DNA of 64,000 nucleotides from Bifidobacterium breve (GCA_945860545.1 CAMAQM010000007.1:1-64000); one strand, 5' to 3'. Positions 1 through 13,200 are shown, counted from the stretch's first letter. The notes: a model not told the origin generated them from the letters alone. Program-made: numbers and translations.

Positions 1-138
1 GGGCGCAGCGTGCATCGCCCCGTCACGGCACTGACACCTTTCGACGGGTGGGATATGTCCGAGCACTTGTTCTACATGCGCTCCGCAGCCCTCCCACGTC
101 GGACGTTGGCAGTCAGGGCAGGTGACCTGCATGCACAT
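1..138 (-). CDS. Small Cys-rich putative zinc-binding protein (partial)
   Basis: Partial reading frame that runs off the left edge, beginning at ATG 138 (or ATG 132) three bases after the stop of the upstream thioredoxin. The visible 46 residues start MCMQVTCPDCQRPTW and include the motif GCGAHVEQVLGHIPP followed by RCQCRDG. The CxxC, GCGAH and CxC clusters look like metal ligands. From memory, short proteins of this type with the CGAHVEQVL motif are widespread and uncharacterised in Actinobacteria. The near-overlap suggests co-transcription and translational coupling with the thioredoxin, hence a redox or metal/sulfur role by inference. No function is established. Confidence 0.6.
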   Translation of the reverse strand, partial: MCMQVTCPDCQRPTWEGCGAHVEQVLGHIPPVERCQCRDGAMHAAP

Positions 139-141
139 GGC

Positions 142-492
142 TCAAGCGCCTTTCGACGCCGGGGCGAACCGTCCAAGACCCAATTCGGTGGCGATGGCGG
201 CCTTTGGCCGGGCCCCGACCACCTGACCGGTCATCTCGCCCGCTTCGAACAGGCCGATCGTCGGAATCCCCTGAATCCGGTAGTGAGCAGCGACCGCCGG
301 GTTGGCATCAACGTCGACCTTCACCACCTTGACGGCCGAACCGTATTCCGATGCAAGTGCCTCGAGCTCGGGCGACACCATCCGGCATGGCCCGCACCAC
401 TCGGCCCAAAAGTCGACGACGACGGGGACTGCCGAGCTGAGAACCTCAGTCGCGAATGCCTGGGGATCGTTGGCGTGCACTGCTACCGACAT
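142..492 (-). CDS. trxA: Thioredoxin
   Basis: A 116-residue thioredoxin-fold protein with the active-site motif WCGPC (Cys33 and Cys36), a cytoplasmic disulfide reductase. The chosen start, ATG 492, has a perfect AGGAGG Shine-Dalgarno sequence at 500-505 with a 7-base spacer; an in-frame start 11 codons earlier lies inside the leader and is less likely. The cis-Pro region IPTIG is intact. It is the first gene of a probable two-gene unit with the small Cys-rich protein downstream. A palindrome of the CsoR/CstR operator type sits between the predicted -35 and -10 elements, suggesting induction by copper or reactive sulfur. This is a second thioredoxin, distinct from the trxB-linked one at 54906. 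Confidence 0.93.
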   Translation of the reverse strand: MSVAVHANDPQAFATEVLSSAVPVVVDFWAEWCGPCRMVSPELEALASEYGSAVKVVKVDVDANPAVAAHYRIQGIPTIGLFEAGEMTGQVVGARPKAAIATELGLGRFAPASKGA

Positions 493-543
493 CGATAATC
501 CTCCTTGATTACGCGCCGCCGACACCCGCCGACAGTAGTCTGA

Positions 544-571
544 AGCATATACCCCCGGGGGTATTTTGCCA
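544..571 (-). promoter_or_regulatory. Thioredoxin promoter with CsoR/CstR-type operator
   Basis: On the minus strand a -35-like TGGCAA (566-571) and a -10-like TATGCT (544-549) enclose the perfect 16-bp palindrome ATACCCCCGGGGGTAT (549-564). CsoR-family repressors (CsoR for copper, CstR for persulfide, FrmR for formaldehyde) bind G/C-tract palindromes of this form. A position in the promoter spacer is typical of a repressor site. The regulator gene is not in the window. Confidence 0.6.
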
Positions 572-691
572 CCCGTTCTCCCCGGTTCACGCTCATACGC
601 CCATCTTCAGCGGAAGCACCATCCGCGTCGCGACCCCCCACACCACAACGATCCAGGGAATGCCGGGGGGACCCGGACGGTTGTGCAGATC

Positions 692-1150
692 ATGACTTCC
701 CCCCGCGGCACCCGGGTGCACTTCAGTCTTGATCGCACCATCCCGATCAGTTCCACATCTGCCTGGGAGGAACTGACCGACTGGGCTGGCCACGCCGCGT
801 GGATCCCCATGACCCGCGTCGAGCTCGACCCCGATGACCCCGCAGCGTTCGTGGCGTTCAGTGGACCTGGCGCTCTCGCCCTCGAGGACCGCATGCGCGC
901 CACGCAGTCCTCATTTGATGGGACCTCCGGGCGGTGTCTCGTCGCCAAACTCGGTCCGGTGCTCGTCGGCGAAGCGGAGTTCACCGTGGCGCCGGGACCG
1001 TCGGCGGACAGCGCTGTGGTGACGTGGCGCGAGGATGTCACGGTCCCCCACCTCCCCGGATTCCTCGCCCCTGTCGCCGCCCGGATCGGTGCCGCCTTGT
1101 TCTCGTGGTCGTTGGGACGTATGGCCCGCCACCACCAACGGAACAACTGA
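692..1150 (+). CDS. SRPBCC-family (polyketide cyclase/START-like) protein
   Basis: A 152-residue protein starting MTSPRGTRVHF at ATG 692; the longer reading frame upstream has low-complexity translation and no support. The order of a hydrophobic N-terminal strand, a WAGHAAWIPMTRVEL segment, a mid strand GRCLVAKLGPVLVGEAEF and a long C-terminal helix resembles the SRPBCC helix-grip fold used to bind hydrophobic ligands. No catalytic motif can be assigned. It stands alone, transcribed toward the giant surface-protein gene and separated from it by a bidirectional terminator. Confidence 0.7.
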   Translation: MTSPRGTRVHFSLDRTIPISSTSAWEELTDWAGHAAWIPMTRVELDPDDPAAFVAFSGPGALALEDRMRATQSSFDGTSGRCLVAKLGPVLVGEAEFTVAPGPSADSAVVTWREDVTVPHLPGFLAPVAARIGAALFSWSLGRMARHHQRNN

Positions 1151-1170
1151 GCGTTCGCATCCGGACGCGG

Positions 1171-1200
1171 TGAGGCCCCCTCCCGAGGAAGGGGGCCTCA
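1171..1200. terminator. Bidirectional hairpin between convergent genes
   Basis: A perfect 11-bp stem, TGAGGCCCCCT (1171-1181) pairing with AGGGGGCCTCA (1190-1200), has an 8-base loop and lies between the stops of two convergent genes (1150 and 1222). There is no T-tract, so termination strength is inferred from position and stem stability. Confidence 0.7.
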
Positions 1201-1221
1201 CCGTGATTCGAGTCTGCTGCC

Positions 1222-4200
1222 CTAGATGGGGGGCGGCGGCACCTGTGCCGGCGGCGTGTTGGCCGGGTCGATCACCCACTGGCGGTAGACGTGACCCCAG
1301 CGCCACAGCAGGCGGGCCATGTCGGACCGGACCATGTTGGCCGTCGGCCGGAAGGCGTTGCCCTCACCGATGCCACGCTCGTAGGCCCACGCCACGACGT
1401 CCTGCTGCCAGGCGGCCACCCGCGGGGTGCGGGAGTCCGTCGGGGCGAAGGAGGTGCTGCTCGCCAGCGGCTTGTTGTTCACGCCGTTGTACACCTTGTA
1501 CCCGGTGTAGCGCTGCAGGAAGGCCAGCACCTCCGCCCGGGTGATGGCCGCCTCCGGACGGAAGGTCCGGTTGTTGGAGGCCACACCTTCGGCGTACGCC
1601 CAGTTGACCGCCTTGCGAACCTCGCCACGGCTCGGATCGTTCGGGTTCGACGTCACGTCGGTCACCGAAGCGGTCGTGTACGGCTGGCCCTGACGATTCA
1701 CCAGCGGGGAGCCGGCGTCACGGAACAGGGTCAGCAGCACCTGGAACCGAAGGAACAACCCGGTCGGGTTGAACGGGCCAGGCGGGGCAGGTCGAGCCGT
1801 CTTCGTGAAGATGTTCTTCTCGGCAAGACACGCCACCGCTGCGCGGTATGGGGCGGTGGTGTTGTTCACCGGGATGTCGGAGTACGGGTACGGATCCACC
1901 GGAGCCGGACAGAACACCGGCGGCGGCGGCGGCTCCTCCTCGGCCACATTCGTGAACGTGAAGGTCTTGTACGCCGCCGAGAACCCGTCACGCACCGCCA
2001 GCTCGACCACCAGGGTCTCCGACTCGCCCTCAGCGGGCTCCCCGACGAGGAGCGTGGCGTTGGCACTACGGGCATTGAGGATCTCGGCGTCGGCGCCACC
2101 ATCAAGGATGCGCCACAGGTACTTAAGCGTCCGGCCGTCGGGGCTGGACGAGCCCGCCGCACTCAACGTCACCGAGTCGCCATCGGCGACCTCACCGAGG
2201 TCGTCGTTGGGAACGGCTGTCGGGTACGTCGGGGCGCCGTTGGCAAGGGCGGCCGGAGCCACCGTGACCGTGGCGGTGCCGTTGGCCACCGGGCGACGCA
2301 CCGTCACCCGCATCCGGTCGGTCTCGATGATGTCCCGGGTCAGCCCGTCGTAGACGTCGAGCTGGAAGCGGTAGGTCACCGGGCCGCCGTCAGGCAGGCT
2401 GAACTGCGTGACGAGGGCGCTGCGATCGGCGATGCGCTGGTTGGCGTCAGCGTCGTCCGCCAGCAACTCCAGCGTCTCGGGATCGAGCGCCGTCCAGTTG
2501 TACAGCAGCGGCTGGCGGGGCGTGAGGTTGTCACTTCCGTCAGCATCGATGGTGCCCGAGCCGTCGAGGGTGACGGTGGTCGGGGCCTGGCCCGGCGTCG
2601 AGGAGAAGGTCTTGGCTGGGATCTCCTCGACATCGGCGAGCGGAATGGCCTTGTTCTGCCAGATCCGCAGCCAGAAGTCACTGTTGACGTTGTTCGACAC
2701 GTTCGACACCCGTTGGGAGTCACCTTGTCCCCGGTCACCGGCGTGGAACCCGACGGCGGGCGAGGTACAAGCCGGCAGCGAACCAGCCGGGATGAGACCC
2801 AGCGTCTCGCCGAGGCTCACGAGGGTCTGGGTGCCACTGGTGAGACAGCCAGTCGGCACACCCCAGGTGGTGGAACCACCAAGGGAGTCGTTGACCTTGA
2901 ACTGGATGCGGCAGAAGCCGGCGGTCTCGTTCACACCGGTCGGTGGGGTGAACGCCCACACGTTCGGCGTCGTTGTCCGTGAGAGCACGAAGCCCGCCTG
3001 GCAGACGCCGTTCGGGTTGCCGGTCACGACGTTGAGACCACCGGAGAGGTTGATGCCCGTCGCCACCGGCGGCAGGCCGGCAGCGAAGTCCACCGTGGCC
3101 CCACCATCAGGGTCGGCCGCAGCGGCGAGGTCCCGGGCGTCAAGGAGAACCGGGATACCGCCGTAGACGTAGGTCGACTGCGGGAAGAAGTTGCCCGCCG
3201 ACCCGGGACGGCCGTCGTTGAAGACGTTGCCGGGGGTCACCGGGGACTGGCCGGGTCCGCCCATCACCGCCCGAGGATCGGTCGTGCCACCCTGGATGAC
3301 CCCGTTCTCGTCGATGCGCACGTCCGCACCGGCGTAAACCTTGATGAGGTTCCTCGATGCGGTGCCGATCGTGGCCTGGGTGTTCTGGAAGGTCACGGTG
3401 ACCGCCGGGGACACGTACGTCGCCCCGTAGCCGTCGTTGATGAACATCCGGAAGTACATCGGGTCGTTCGACGTCACACCCGGCACCACGAAGGTGGCCT
3501 GCAGACCGCCGGTGGCCGGTGTGGTGGTCACCGTGGCAGCAAGACCGCCACAGGCGTTGCCACACGGGGTGGTCGCCGAGGGGTTCGCCACCCGGGCGAT
3601 CTCGTAGGTGAACAGGTCCGCCGACGTACCGTCCGGGTCGGCGTTGGCGGCGAGCGGCAGGGCGTAACTGAGCGTCACCGTAGCGCCCTTGACCCGAGCC
3701 GACGCAGCCGGCGAGACGTTCACCGGCAACTCGCCGGAGGTGAACAGCACGAAACCGAGCGCCGTCGTGTTCAACGTGACTCCGGTCTGGGGCAGCACCC
3801 AGGTGCTGCCTGCGCCGGTACCGCTCGTCACCACCACCCGGGCGTAGTTGATCTCGCCGGCGGTATCGGCGTCGGTGGCACGGTTCCAGGCGTTGGAGCC
3901 GTTGCAGCCACCGAACAGGCCCGTACCGGGACGGTTCGGAACCACCCAGATGCCGTTCTGGGCCGGGTTGGCCTGGGCGGTGAGCAGCACCCGTGAACCG
4001 TTGGCGAGGTTGTTGACCCCACCGATGTTCACGTCGCTACAGGCCCGGTTGGACAGGCTGACGTTGTCGGTGGAGACCACCACCACGTTCGTCTTGGTCT
4101 GGAACGAGGGCGAGTAGGTGGCGGTGGGGGCCCGGTTGGCGTTCACCTGCACCGTCGTCACCGCGTCGGTCACAGCCCCTTCCGAGTCGGTGACCCGGAG

Positions 4201-7200
4201 GCGGAACCGCAGCGTGGTCGAGGCGTTGATGATCGGCGTGGTGAACGTCGTGGTCGTACCAGTCGTCACCGACAGCTCGACGGCCTCGTCGGTGATCGAT
4301 GTCGTCGGCACCACGGGCGTCCCGTTGCCGTCGACCTGGGTCCACTCGTAGGTCACCTCGTCAAGGTCAGGGTCGGTCGCCGAGCCCGTCAGGGTGACCG
4401 CCGAGTTGGCCGCCTTGTTGGTCTGATCAGCACCCGGGTTCACCACCGGCGCCCGGTTGGCGAGCACCTCGACGGTCGTGGTGGCGTCGTCGGTGGCGCC
4501 CTCGGTGTCGGTCACGACGAGACGGAACCGCAACGTGGTGGTGACGTCGAGGTACGGAGCGGTGAACGTCGGGGTCGCCGACGTCGGGTCGCTCAGTACC
4601 ACGCCAAGGTCACGGTTGCCCGGGGTCGGGGTGACCGGGTTGTTGTTGGTGTCAACCTGGGTCCACTGGTAGGTGAACGTCTCGTCGGCGTCGGGATCGG
4701 TGGCCGAACCGTTGAGGGTCACCGTGGCGTTGTGGGCGATGCCCGTCTGGGCTTGACCGGCGTCAGCCACTGGCGGCTTGTTGCGGCCGAGGGTCACCTT
4801 GGTCCACGACGCCGGGCTGGCAAGACCGGTCGGGTCGAGCACCACCAGCATGAAGTAGATGGCGTCACCATCGTTCTGCGGCAGCGGAGAGGTGAACGTC
4901 GGCTGGGCGACGGCCACACTGGACAGCACGGCGAAGAACGGGTCGGTGCTGGGCACCACGTCCATCGAACCGATACCGGTCACCTGGACCCAGTTGTAGG
5001 TCAGGACCTGACCGTCAGGGTCACTCGAGCCGGTGCCGTCAAGGGTCACGAGCCGCTGGCGAGGCACGATCTGGTCGGCACCAGCGTTGGCCGCCGGCGG
5101 ACGGTTGGCGAGCACCACCACCGAGACGTTCGAGGTGGCCGTCTTGCCCTGCGGGTCGGTGACCGTGAGACGGAACCCAAGGCTGAGTCCGACCGCCGTC
5201 AGCGGAGTGGTGAAGCTCGGCGTGGCAGTGGTCGCCCCAGTCAACGTCACCGACGTTCCGGCAACCTGTGACCACGAGTAGGTCAGCGCAAGGCCTTCAG
5301 GGTCGGTCGAGCCGGTGCCGTCAAGTGTCACCAGCGAACCCGACGACACGCCGGTGCGGTTCGATCCGGCGTTGGCCACCGGGGCCCGGTTGGCGTTGAG
5401 GAACACCGAGACCTCATCGGTCGAGGTGGTGGTCCCGTCGGTCACCGAGTAGCGGAACACAAGGGTCTGGGGGGTGTTGTTGATCGGCGTGATGAAGCTG
5501 ATCGCATCCTGGTTGGTGGCCGTGAGACCACTCACCGTCTCACCACTGATCTGGCTCCACGTAACCGTGAGTGTCTGCGGATCCGGGTCGGACTTGGTGC
5601 CGGTCAGCGTGACGGTGGTGTTGGCCTCGTGGGCCTGATCAGACCCAGCGTTGACGGTGGGGGCCACGTTGGCCTTGACGAAGACGGACACGTCGTCGGA
5701 GCCGACACCGGTTCCGTCGGTGGCCGACAGTCGGAACACCAGCGTCTGGTCGCTGGCCGTCGAGGGCGCCTGGAAGGTCTTGGTCGTGGCCTCGGCACCG
5801 ATGAGGTTCACCGTGTCACCAGAAACCTGGGTCCAAGTGTACCCGCTGATGGTCTGCGCGGCCCCGGCTTCGATGTCGGGGTCGGTGGCCGAACCGGACA
5901 GCGTCACGACCTGGCTGGCCGCCACGGGGTTCTGGTCATTGCCGGCATTAACCACCGGCACCCGGTTGGCGGCGACGAACACGCTCACCACATCGCTCTG
6001 CTCATCACCGATTGCGTCATCGGCGAAGTAGGCGAATCGGAGTTCCTGGGCGGAGGCGGTGGACGGTGCGACGAATTCCACGTCACGGGACACCGTGAAC
6101 AGCGGCACGAGGGCGTCGTTCGGGTTGATGGCCGTCGTGAAGTTCGTGGCGGGGTCCAACTGGATCCAGCCGGTGGTGAGCGTCTGGTTCCCGCCGGCGT
6201 CGATGTCGGCGTCACTCGCCGTGGCGCTGAGACGCACCGTGGTGGCGGCGGCGACGTCCAGCTGATCGCTTCCGGCGTTGACCACCGGCACCCGGTTGGC
6301 CTTGACGAAGATGGACACCTCGTCGGTACCGGTGTTCGTTCCGTCGTTGGCGGACAGGACGAAGGTCAGCGTCTGGTCGTTGGCGGTGGCGGGCGCCTCG
6401 AACGTCTTGGTGGTGGACGAGGCGCCGTTGAGGGTCACCGGGTCACCAGAGGTCTGGGTCCACGAGTAGGTGAGCGACTGGTTGGCGCCGGCTTCGATGT
6501 CGCCATCGGTCGCCGACCCGCTCAGGGTCACCGTGGTTGAGGCGACGACATCTGCCTGGTCGTTGCCGGCGGTTGCCACCGGGGTGACGTTCGGGTTGAC
6601 GACGATGGACACCTCATCGGTGCCGATACCACCCGGCTGACCGTCGTCGGTCGTGAGGCGGAAGACGAGCGTCGTTCCGGAGATCGTCGACGGGGACTCG
6701 AACGTCGCCGTGGTCGTCGTGTCACCCGAAAGCACCACGGGCTCGCCCGACACCTGGGTCCACGAGTAGGTGAGCGACTGGTTGGCCCCGGCGGTGATGT
6801 CGGCGTCCGTGGCGGAGCCCGTGAGGGTCACCGGCTTGGCCACGCCGACGTTCGACTGGTCGTCACCGGCGTTGACCACGGGTGCACGGTTGGCGAGAAC
6901 GTTCACCACCACCGTGTCGCTCGCCGTACCCCCGAAGTTGTCGGTGGCGGTCAGGCGGAACGTGAGGGTCTGGGCTGACGCCGACACCGGCACGCTGAAG
7001 GTGGGGCTGAGATCGGTCGTGCTCGACAAGGTGACCGCAGCACCACCGGTCTGCTCCCACAGGTAGGTGAGCGTCTGGGCGGCACCGTCGGTGATGTCGG
7101 GATCCGTCGCCGAACCGTTCAGCGTCGCCGTGGTGTTGACGACCACGTCACTCTGATCTGCACCGGCGTTGGGCACCGGGTTGCGGTTCGGGTTCACGAC

Positions 7201-10200
7201 CACGCTCATAAGCTTCGGGCTCGACGCAAAGCCGAACTGGTCGGTGGCGACCAGCTGGAACAGGTACGTCCCAGCAACGGTGGGCACGAACGTCGGGTTG
7301 AGGATCGTGGCGTCGGACAGGGTCACCGACGGGCCGGACTGCTGGGTCCAGGCGTAGGTCATCGAGTGACCGTCAGCGTCGGTCGCCGAGCCATCGAGGG
7401 TGACCGTCTTGGCCGGCGGGATGTTCGACTGGTCGGTCCCGGCGTTGGCCACCGGAGTGTTGTTGGCTTGCAACACCACCGACAACGTGGCCGGGGCGCT
7501 GGGCTTGCCCCAACGGTCGGTGACCACGAGGCTGAACTGCACCGTGGCGCCGTTCGTCGCCGGAGCAACGAAGGTCGGGGACGCAGCGGCGGCGTCACTG
7601 AGGGTGACTGCCGGGCCAGACGTTTGGGTCCAGGCGTAGGTGGCGATCGGGTCGCCCTCGGGATCGGTGGAACCCTCCCCACTGAGCGTCACCGTCCCAC
7701 CTGGCGGGGCGGTCAGCACCGAGGCGGTCGGTGAAGCCACCGGTGCCTCGTTGGGGAGCACCAGCACCGACACGATGGTCGAGGACGGCACGCCGGTGTC
7801 ATCGGTGGCGGAGAACTTGAACAGCAACACCTGGGACTGGTCGGTGCCGGGCGCCTCCACCGACGCGTTCGCCGACGTAGCGTCGGTAATGACCGGCCCG
7901 CCCGTCACGGGGTTCCCGCCAAGGTCAGATTGCATCCACTGGAAGGTCATGGGTCGACCCTCAGGGTCGGTGGCCGCCGAGATCAGGCTGATGGTGCCGC
8001 CTGCCTTGACCGACGGGGGCAGCGCGGCTGCGGCGACGAGCGGTCGGGCGTTGGGCACGATCGACACCGTCACCGTGGAGGTGCCGGTCACGCCGAAGCG
8101 GTCGGCCACAGTCACCCGGAAGTACAACGTTGACGCCACGAGGCGGTCGGGGGCGGTGAACGTCGGGGAAGCGTCGGTGGTGGACGACAGCGCTACGATG
8201 TCGGGGTCGTTGCCGGCCAGCGGGTTCCCGTTGGCGTCAACCTGCACCCAGGCGTTGGTGACGGTGTCACCGTCAAGATCCACCCCACCACTCGAGAGGG
8301 TGACGAGCGCCCCAGGCGGGGCCGGGTTGGGCGTCGCCGTGGCTTCGGCGGTGGGTGCCCGATTGGCGTTGACGACCACGACGACGGCGAGAGTGGACTC
8401 ACTCCCAAACTCGTCAGTTGCGTAGACGTCCCACATCAACGTCGACGAGGTGAGCCTGACGGGAGCGACGAAGGACGGCTGGGAGCTCGTGGCGTTCGTC
8501 AGCCAGATGTAGTCAGCGTTGCTTGGGTCCATGGGGACCGAACCGTTTGCGAGATCGACTTGGACCCACCGGTAGGTCATCGGGGACACGCCTTCAGGGT
8601 CGACGGCGTTGGCCGACAACGTGATCGTGTCACCCGGATTGGCCGGATTCGGCGAAACCGTCGGCGCCACCGTCGGCCGCCCGTTGGCCGGGAGTGCGAT
8701 CACCACAGTGTCCGCTACGTCGTTGGCCCCGTAGGTGTCGGTCACGGTGAGCACGAACCGGAGGGTGGCCGCATTGGCGAGGCCGGGGGCCCGGAACGTG
8801 GGTGACGCTGCGGTCGCGCTGGACAGCGTGACGAACGTGGGACCACTGGTCACTGCGTTGCCGTTCTCGTCAACCTGCACCCAGCTGTACGTCAGCGAGT
8901 TGCCTTCGGGGTCAGAGGTGCCCTGCGACGACAACGTCACCGTCTCGCCGGCCACCGGCGATGCCGGCACCGAAGCGGCAACGGCGGTGGGAGCCAGGTT
9001 GGCCGGCACCGCAACGGTGACCAGCGACGAGCCGGTCTGCGGGGTGGCGGCGGTGTCGGAGACGGTGAGTCGGAAGTACAGCGTCGTGGCGAACGGACGG
9101 GCCGGCACCGTGAACGTGGCGCTCTGCGTGTTCGCGCCGGTCAGCGTCTGGTAGTCGACGTTCGACGATGCGAGTGCGTTGCCGTTGGCGTCCTCCTGGA
9201 CCCACGAGTACGCAAGGTTCTGCCCCTCGGGGTCGCTCGAGCCCTGACCGCTGAGGGTGAGGGTCTGACCCAGTGCCACCGGGTCAGGCGAGAAGCTGCC
9301 GATAGCGGTGGGTGAACCGTCGTCGAGCACACCGATGCGGACCGTGTCGGTACCGGTGTCACCGAAGTCGTCGGTGGTGGTGAGGCGGAAGAACAGGTCG
9401 GTGTTGCCCACCAGTGACGGTGCCGTGAATGTCGGAGCGACAGCAGCGGCGTTGGACAGGGTGACCTTGGTCGGGCCGCTCGTGACGAGCGTCCCGTTCG
9501 AGTCAACCTGCTCCCAGAGGTAGCTGGCGATGGACCCGTCGCTATCGGTTGAACCACTGCCGTCGAGGGTCACACCCTGACCGGCACGCACGTTGTCCTG
9601 ATCCGCACCAGCGTTGGCGGCTGGAACGAGCCGGTTGATTTCGAACACCACGGTCTGGATGTCCGACAGGCTGGTCTTGATCCCGTCGGTGGCGCGCAGT
9701 CGGAAGTACACCGTCCGCGTCTCCGACGGCGGGGTGAACGTGGTGTTGACGGCGGTGGCGCCCGAGACCGTGCCGAGCACGGTGTCGGCGGCGTTGGCGA
9801 TGACGACCCGACTCGGGTCGTTGACCGCCAGTTCGGTACCCGAACTGTTGGTCTGAATCCACTTGTACGACAAACTCTGCGGACCGAGGTTCTCGTTCGC
9901 CGAACTGCCGTTCACCGGCCAGACGGTGCCGGTGCGGGCCTCAGCGTCATCGAGCGTCGCACCCAAGGTGACGGGGGAGAGCGAGCTGCTCACCCCACCG
10001 CGAATGGTCTGCGTAGCGGCACTGGTGCGCACCGCAGCAGGTGCGGTGTTGGCCGTCTGGGAGGTGCGAACCACCATGCGGAACGTCTGGAGGGTCGCCA
10101 GACCGTCGGTCACCGTCAACTGCAACGGCACCTGGGTATTGGCCGGCACGTTGAGGTATGCCAGACCTGTCGAGTTCGTGACGGTGTTCGTGTTCGATCC

Positions 10201-13200
10201 CGCCGTGGTGGACCGCAGGCCCTGGGCGTCGGTCGTGCCACCCGTTCCGGCGAGCACGGTGTAGATCGGCGTGCCCTCGGAGAAGCTGAGTTGGCTCGAA
10301 GGAATGAGATCGATGAAGGTCATCGCCGTGGTACCCACGGTGATTGACGACGCCACCTGACGGTTGACGTACACCTTGCCCGCACCGGTACCCGCCGTGA
10401 TCGGCACCCGCATGAAGGCGATCTCACCTGCTGCGTCGGCGTCGGTTGCCCGCGCCCAGGTCCCACCGTTGTTCGAGCACGCCCCGAAAAAGCCGGTGCC
10501 CGAACGGTTCGGCACGACCCACAGACCGTTCTCTGCTGCGTTGCTCTGACCGACGAGCAGCACCCGATCACCGTTGGCGAGGTTGCTCACCCCACCGAGG
10601 TCGATGTTCGAACAGTTGCGACGGCCGCCGGGGATTGAGTAGTTGCTGGTGACAACCACGCGAGCGTTCGTCTTCGTCTGGTAGTTGGTGGTCACCGTGG
10701 CGTCGTTGTTCCACTGGGTCCACGAGTAGGTCAACGTGTCGCTGTCGACGTCGGTGGTCAGCGCCGTGACGGCGGGGTTCTTCGTGGCGTCGAGGAGAAT
10801 CGTGCCGTTGTTGTCGCTCGCTGCGGCGGCCGCCGACCACACCGGGTTGTTCGGGGTGCTCGACGTCCAGGGCTGGGCGGTGGCCGTCGAGCCGTAACCA
10901 CGGATCGACCACTGCACCGTCGGTGCGGAGTTGGTGGTGGTCAGCGTGACCGTGGCGCTCAACAGGTTGCTGCCACCGAAGGTGTCGGCCACCTGCACCT
11001 TGTAGAAAGAGTTCGCCGGGTTACGGTCGGTACGGCCGGGCATCTCGATGACCGGCTGACGTGGGGTGGCAGTGAACGAACCGTAGGTACCCGACGTGTG
11101 GATGACGGCGTTGCCGCCGGTGCACGACGGTGCACAGGCCGTCGTGGTCGAGCCCGTGTTCGTCTGGAACCAGTTGTAGGAGAAGTTGTCCGACGGGTTG
11201 CTGGGCGAACCGGGACGGGCGAGGTCGAACTGGATGTACGTGCCCGCGACGGCGGTGGTGCCGGGACTTGCCGACGGGGTGGCGAGGGCCACCGGGTTGA
11301 CCTGGACCGCCATCACGTCCGACGCCGTGAGCCCACCGTCATCGGTGACGGTCAGACGCAGGTAGTACGTGCGCGAGCTGCTGGTCTGCGGCGCCACGAA
11401 CGTGGTGGCAGCCGACGTCGGCGACGCGATCTCAAGGTAGGTGTCGGTCAGGTCGTTGGTGCCCGGGTTCGCAACGAGGTCACCGTTGACGTCAACCTGC
11501 TCCCAGAGGTACGTGACGGCGAGCGGAACGTCGGGATCAGTTGCCGAACCGCTGATGGAGACCGAGGAGTTGGCGGCGCGACCCGTCTGGTCGACGCCGG
11601 CATTCGCCGTGGGCGCCCCGTTGGTGACGGAGATCTCCACGACGTCGGGGGTGCTGGCCTGGCCGTACTGGTCGCTGACGACGAGCGCGAAGTACAGCGT
11701 GGCCGCAACTGCGCTCACGTTCGGGGTGGTGAAGGTCGGGTTGGTGACCGTCGCGTTCGACAGCGTCACGAAGTACGGATCCGACGACGCCAGGGCGTTG
11801 CCGTTCTGATCCACCTGCTGCCAGCTGTAGGCGCCGATCGAGTGTCCATCGGGGTCGGTGCCTGAACCCGCCAGCGTTGTCGACACGCCGCGGCGCTTGG
11901 TCTGGTCCGGTCCGGCGTTGGCCACCGGCGGCGTGTTGGCCGTGAACGTGGAGGTCACCAGCAACGTGACGGGGTCGTTCCCGTCGGTCACGGTCAACCG
12001 GAAGTACAGGCTGTAGGCCGCATTCGCGATCGGAGGGGTGAACGACGGGTTGGCGATGTTGGCGTTGGACAACGTCACCCGTGACGGGTCGTTGACGCCG
12101 AGCGGGTCACCGTTGGCGTCAACCTGCACCCACGCCCAGCTCAGGGTCTGGTTGTCACCATTGATGATGTCGAGGTCGCTGGCCGATCCATCGAGGGTCA
12201 GGGAAAGCCCCGACACACCGTTCTGCTGGGCCGGGGCGCTGATCACGGGTGGGTTGTTGCCACGGAACGTGATGGTGAACGCCGCCTCGGCGCTGCCGCC
12301 GGCGAGACCATCGCTGACCACGGCCCGGAAGTACAGCGTGGCGGCCTGCGACACGTTCGGGCCGGTGAAGTTCACCGTCGGGGTCGTGGTCGACGACAGC
12401 GACACCCGCAGAGGGTCGTTGACATCAATGTCGGCACCCTGGGCGTCAACCTGACGCCATGCGTAGGTGACGGGGCGACCCTCGGGATCGCTGGCGGTGC
12501 CATCAATCGACGCCGAACCGCGGTTCTGGACCTCGGCGAGGGTCTGGATGAGACCCCCTGGGAGCGTGGGGGGCAGGTTGGGGCCGATGTTGACCTCGAC
12601 CTCGCCGACGGTCACCCCGTTGGACACCCCATCGGAGACCGACACCTTGAAGTAGAGGGTCGTCGAGTCGGAGGTGTCCGGCGAGTTGAAGGTCACGACC
12701 GCCTGATCGGTGGCCGACAGGGTCACGCGCGCCGCATCGTCGACAGCGAGCTCGTCGCCGTTGGCGTTCACCTGGGTCCAGACGTAACTCAGGCCGAATC
12801 CCTCGGGGTCGGTTGCCGAACCGTCCAGGGTGACCTGCGACCGGTTCAGAGCGTTGAGTTCCTGCTCGGGACCGTTGGTGATACCGGGGGGCTGGTTGCC
12901 GAGCACCCGCACCTCGATGGCCGCTTCGGTGTCACCGAGGTCGAGACCGTCACTGGCCACCACCCGGAAGTACAGCGTGCTGGCGTCAGCCGTCCGGCTC
13001 GTCGTGAAGTCCAAGATGGGCGAGTTGTTCCCGGCGAGGTAGCTGTCGGGAAGAACCCGGCGAGGGTCGCCCTCGGGAATGGTGAAACCGTTCTCGTCCA
13101 CCTGACGCCAGGCGTAGGACACGGTCCGGCCTTCGGGGTCGAGCGCAGACGCAATGATCCGCACCGGCGCACCGTTGGACACGTCGGTGATCAACTGCTC

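Noticed and set aside
1291..2982. 563-residue plus-strand frame opposite the giant gene
   Set aside because: Antisense shadow of the SLH/PKD gene: Arg/His/Gly-rich translation, no motif, and the opposite frame has clear domains.
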